From: an uncultured Coprococcus sp.
GTDB taxonomy: Bacteria > Bacillota > Clostridia > Lachnospirales > Lachnospiraceae
Direction of reading: 5' to 3'
Assembly (NCBI GenBank): GCA_900548315.1
Contig: URJU01000117.1
Coordinates: 1 to 7,207 of the forward strand
Length of the DNA stretch: 7,207 bases
Every line of letters begins with the position of its first letter. Positions within the stretch are counted from its first letter, which is position 1. Below the pieces are notes generated by a model that searched no databases, was not told where the DNA came from, and saw nothing but the letters and a program-made list of their open reading frames with translations. The position numbers were made by a program, and so were the translations under genes. Positions 5,537-7,207 of this stretch are shown here, one piece after another.

Positions 5537-5761
5537 ATGGTAAGTGATTTAGAAGATATAAGTAGCTTTGATGAGAAATATGTGACAAAAATAGATGGAA
5601 TTATTTCAAGACATAATTGTCAGGTGGAAAAAACGCCATTTAGAAGTAAAGAAAATATTAGTGCTGGATTTGTTGTGGTGCCATTGCTTATGACAGTGGT
5701 ATGTTCAATTGCGTTGATAATAAATGCAAGGGGATATGTATGGAACATTCAGAGCAAATAG
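5537..5761 (+). CDS. Small hypothetical single-helix membrane protein, 74 aa
   Basis: The ORF starts at the base after the GNAT stop codon and shares its frame. The first 40 residues are polar and mixed-charge (with VEKTPFRSKEN at 30-40), followed by one hydrophobic helix at about 42-63 (ISAGFVVVPLLMTVVCSIAL) and a short tail. There is no good ribosome site of its own; TAG-ATG adjacency would allow termination-reinitiation. Alternatives are the tail of a former GNAT-membrane fusion split by an amber codon, or a remnant of a longer membrane protein. I do not recognise the family. The open frame, clear helix and downstream operon support a real gene, moderately. Confidence 0.5.
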   Translation: MVSDLEDISSFDEKYVTKIDGIISRHNCQVEKTPFRSKENISAGFVVVPLLMTVVCSIALIINARGYVWNIQSK

Positions 5762-5775
5762 CTTATTTTGCCTAG

Positions 5776-5822
5776 TCTACGAAGCGTAGAACCCGCATAG
5801 ATTCACCATATTCTACGCCTCG
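5776..5822. repeat. Imperfect inverted repeat with two alternative foldings
   Basis: CGAAGCGTAGAA (5780-5791) pairs with TTCTACGCCTCG (5811-5822) in 11 of 12 positions around a 19-nt loop. The same GCGTAGA can instead close a tight local hairpin, TCTACG-AAG-CGTAGA (5776-5790). CCC in the large loop could also pair with GGG at 5824-5826, giving a pseudoknot-like option. No T-run follows, so it is not a standard terminator. It lies between the small membrane ORF and the XRE gene and may be an operator, an attenuator-like leader, or a small dispersed repeat. Confidence 0.6.
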
Positions 5823-5878
5823 TGGGTGTGATTGGCAATAAAATGGGAAGATAATTGAGCCAGAAAGGAGGAAAGCAG

Positions 5879-6484
5879 ATGAACCAGATTAAAATTGGGC
5901 GATTCATCGCTGATGAGAGAAAGAGAAAGGGATATACTCAAAAACAGCTTTCTGAAAAACTTGGAATCAGCGATAAAACAATTTCAAAATGGGAACGAGG
6001 AAATGGTTTTCCGGAAGTTTCATTACTGTTGCCGTTATGTGATGAATTAGAGATAACAGTGAATGAATTACTATCTGGCGAAAGAGTATCTGAAGAGGAT
6101 TATCGAAAGAAAGCGGAGGTTAATATGGTGAATTTAGTTAGAGAGGCACAGGAAAGCAAAAAGAAAATTATTTTGTCTGCAATGGTCGCGACACTTACGA
6201 TAGTTGCGGCATTTCCATTGTTTTTATTGTCAGGAATTCTGGAGATGGAGAATTGGCTGAGGGTTCTGCTTATCGCAATAGGGTTAGTAGTGGTATGTGG
6301 CGGAATAGTGATTGCGTGTATTCTTGATAGAGAGGCAGGAGCATTTGAATGCCCTGATTGCAACACAAGGTTTGTTCCGGATATGAAGTCATATGTAATG
6401 GGAGCACATACATTAACAAAGCGTAAATTAGTTTGTCCTCATTGTGGTGCACATAGATATTGCAAAAAGGTGCTTACAAAATAG
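5879..6484 (+). CDS. Membrane-anchored XRE regulator with C-terminal zinc ribbon
   Basis: This 201-residue protein has three parts. An N-terminal XRE helix-turn-helix covers about 5-65 (YTQKQLSEKLGISDKTISKW at 19-38). Two membrane helices follow at about 97-117 and 125-149. A C-terminal zinc-ribbon has two CxxC knuckles (Cys158/161 in ECPDC, Cys186/189 in CPHC). With HTH and ribbon on opposite ends of a helical hairpin, both should face the cytoplasm. The likely role is a DNA-binding regulator held at the membrane and responding to an unknown signal. AAGGAGG (5865-5871) lies 7 nt before the ATG at 5879; the in-frame TTG at 5855 lies before this site and is rejected. The ACT gene follows after 15 nt, so the two form an operon. 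Confidence 0.88.
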   Translation: MNQIKIGRFIADERKRKGYTQKQLSEKLGISDKTISKWERGNGFPEVSLLLPLCDELEITVNELLSGERVSEEDYRKKAEVNMVNLVREAQESKKKIILSAMVATLTIVAAFPLFLLSGILEMENWLRVLLIAIGLVVVCGGIVIACILDREAGAFECPDCNTRFVPDMKSYVMGAHTLTKRKLVCPHCGAHRYCKKVLTK

Positions 6485-6499
6485 ATTTAAGGAGAGGTC

Positions 6500-6871
6500 A
6501 TGGAGATAAAAAAGATTGATGAAGAATTTTCAGTGTGTCAGGTGGAAGCTTATACATATGCGAATCTCGATTCTGAGTATTGTTTTCTAGGAAAAACTGA
6601 TGAGGAAAAGTCTCTGGTATGCCCGGTGAGTGAAGTGCCGGCAAATGTTATAAAGCGTGATGATGGCTGGAGAGCCTTCCGCATTCAGGGCGTATTGGAC
6701 TTTTCTTTGATCGGGATTCTGGCAAAAATCGCATCTGTTCTGGCGGATAACGGAATTTCGATATTTGCAGTATCCACATATAATACGGATTATGTTATGG
6801 TGAAGAAGGAGAATTTTCAAGATGCACTTGAAGTTCTGGCGGCAGCAGGGTATGACATCGTTGATAGATAA
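6500..6871 (+). CDS. ACT domain-containing protein
   Basis: This 123-residue cytoplasmic protein has a C-terminal ACT-type ligand-binding domain at about 58-120 (FRIQGVLDFSLIGILAKIAS, LADNGISIFAVSTYNTDYVMV). The N-terminal half is a second, weaker ACT-like alpha/beta unit, as in the tandem ACT_7 (CASTOR-like) proteins that bind amino acids. The ligand is unknown. GGAGAGG (6491-6497) gives a strong ribosome site close to the ATG. It is co-transcribed with the XRE/zinc-ribbon gene and may sense an amino acid, though a functional link is inference. No terminator lies between its stop and the small-RNA promoter at 6919. Confidence 0.85.
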   Translation: MEIKKIDEEFSVCQVEAYTYANLDSEYCFLGKTDEEKSLVCPVSEVPANVIKRDDGWRAFRIQGVLDFSLIGILAKIASVLADNGISIFAVSTYNTDYVMVKKENFQDALEVLAAAGYDIVDR

Positions 6872-6918
6872 ATCCAGTGAAAGTGAATATCGAATGCAAA
6901 ATTTATGTGGTAAAATTT

Positions 6919-6947
6919 TTGACATTACTTTTTGATAGTGGTATCAT
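6919..6947 (+). promoter_or_regulatory. Antitoxin-RNA promoter, copy B
   Basis: A perfect TTGACA (6919-6924), a 17-base spacer and an extended -10 TGgTATCAT (6939-6947) give a strong sigma-A promoter; predicted start near 6954. Spacing to the conserved hairpin differs from copy A by one base. Confidence 0.87.
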
Positions 6948-6960
6948 ACTAATATAAAGA

Positions 6961-6983
6961 TGCTACCGATAGACGGTTAGCCT
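6961..6983 (+). repeat. 23-nt identical element shared with copy A (3655-3677)
   Basis: This is the second occurrence of the invariant hairpin block, in the same orientation, 3,306 bp downstream of the first. Confidence 0.93.
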
Positions 6984-7000
6984 AGTATATGAATTGTTTA

Positions 7001-7044
7001 AAGTAATCGCCTCAGTTTACCAGACCGGGGACGATTATTTTTTT
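7001..7044 (+). terminator. Terminator of antisense RNA B
   Basis: AAGTAATCG (7001-7009) pairs with CGATTATTT (7032-7040) through nine pairs including one G-U. Extra inner pairs (CC/GG) lie past a bulged A, and seven T residues occupy 7038-7044. The peptide stop codon (7035-7037) is inside the right arm. It may also end transcription from the XRE-ACT operon upstream. Confidence 0.85.
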
Positions 7045-7130
7045 CGTGATTTTTTACCGAGTGTATATCCAAGTTCAAAGCAAGTTAAGCCGAAACTTAA
7101 AACTGCAATGAGTCCTTCAAGAGTCAACAT
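7035..7130 (-). CDS. Putative type I (holin-like/Fst-type) toxin peptide, copy B, 31 aa
   Basis: The peptide begins MLTLEGLIAVLSFGLTCF, continues ELGYTLG, and ends in a strongly basic tail, KKSRKK. One membrane helix covers about residues 4-24. The ribosome site is excellent: GAGGAGGG (plus-strand 7137-7144), 6 nt before the ATG. The shared MLT, LTCFxLGY and lysine tail identify it as a paralogue of copy A. As there, the last two Lys codons are the T-tract of the antisense terminator read on the other strand. The same type I membrane toxin role is inferred. Its promoter lies beyond the window. Confidence 0.84.
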   Translation of the reverse strand: MLTLEGLIAVLSFGLTCFELGYTLGKKSRKK

Positions 7131-7207
7131 AGGTATCCCTCCTCAGAAAGATTTCATACAAGATGATTTCTATGTAATCAGAGGGGCATAGTCCCTCTGC
7201 TGAAGAA
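7131..7207 (-). promoter_or_regulatory. Partial structured 5' leader of toxin mRNA B
   Basis: Two hairpins match copy A in order and distance from the start codon. CAGAGGG/CCCTCTG (7179-7185 with 7193-7199) is a perfect 7-bp stem. An interrupted stem, AGAAA/TTTCT plus TCAT/ATGA (7145-7171), ends at the ribosome site (7137-7144). The 5' end and promoter are cut by the window. Confidence 0.65.

Larger units (their letters stand above)
6954..7044 (+). ncRNA. Putative type I antitoxin antisense RNA, copy B
   Basis: This is the second copy of the small RNA, about 91 nt. It has the same order as copy A: the invariant 23-nt hairpin block (6961-6983), a TATATGAAT linker, and a terminator hairpin with the same CAGTTTACCAG loop (7013-7023). 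Its 3' end overlaps the final codons and stop of the minus-strand peptide gene. Stem bases of the terminator differ from copy A but still pair (AATCG/CGATT in place of AACCGC/GCGGTT). A plus-strand open frame crossing this region at 6994-7191 has no ribosome site and is a shadow of the peptide gene. Confidence 0.74.

Noticed and set aside
5776..5822. Intrinsic terminator after the small membrane ORF
   Set aside because: A good stem but no T-run follows on either strand.
5855..5878. TTG start giving eight extra residues on the XRE/zinc-ribbon protein
   Set aside because: It lies before the strong AAGGAGG site, which is correctly spaced for the ATG at 5879.
3655..6983. The repeated 23-nt block as a CRISPR repeat or transposon end
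   Set aside because: Only two copies, 3.3 kb apart, in the same orientation, each embedded in a larger homologous promoter-RNA-peptide unit; no spacers, transposase or target duplications are seen.
6994..7191. Plus-strand 65-residue ORF over copy B
   Set aside because: It lies opposite the toxin gene and inside the antisense terminator, without a ribosome site; a shadow of the peptide gene.

Overview
The first 48 bases are not genomic. They match the Illumina Nextera Read 2 library adapter: tail of the P7 end, an 8-base index, then the transposase mosaic end. The contig therefore starts at position 49. The rest looks like a gut-type member of the Clostridia, most likely Lachnospiraceae. The reasons are the codon usage, strong AGGAGG-type ribosome sites, the paired yhdT-panF genes, and small XRE, GyrI-like and GNAT genes typical of these genomes. 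Genus cannot be fixed from the sequence.

Layout: (1) 70-345, a DUF2442 gene closed by a near-ideal terminator. (2) 642-3570, a four-gene plus-strand operon of higher GC: yhdT and panF (sodium-coupled pantothenate uptake, overlapping by 11 nt), a PaaI-type hotdog thioesterase, and sfsA. (3) 3614-3973, a compact two-transcript module: a minus-strand gene for a 34-residue hydrophobic peptide and a convergent plus-strand small RNA that ends inside the peptide gene. (4) 4109-6871, an AT-richer accessory stretch: a broken XRE regulator with a decayed downstream frame, a GyrI-like protein, a GNAT acetyltransferase with a small in-frame membrane ORF directly after its stop, a membrane-bound XRE/zinc-ribbon protein, and an ACT-domain protein. 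(5) 6919-7207, a second, diverged copy of the module in (3), cut by the window edge.

The main discovery candidate is the duplicated module. Both copies have the architecture of a type I toxin-antitoxin locus of the Fst/TxpA/Hol-Tox kind. A tiny membrane peptide with a basic tail and a strong Shine-Dalgarno site has a structured 5' leader. A strongly promoted antisense RNA runs into its 3' end, and the poly-U tract of that RNA's terminator is, on the other strand, the Lys-Lys-stop of the peptide. The two copies share a 23-nt identical RNA hairpin element, a conserved terminator loop, and leader hairpins whose stems differ by compensatory changes. In copy A the predicted toxin mRNA also starts with the same GGTGCTACC sequence as the antisense RNA, so the two RNAs could meet through related hairpins. 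Each copy sits just after a plus-strand operon that lacks its own terminator, and together they bracket the accessory genes as direct repeats. Function is inferred from architecture; no toxicity or expression can be shown from sequence.
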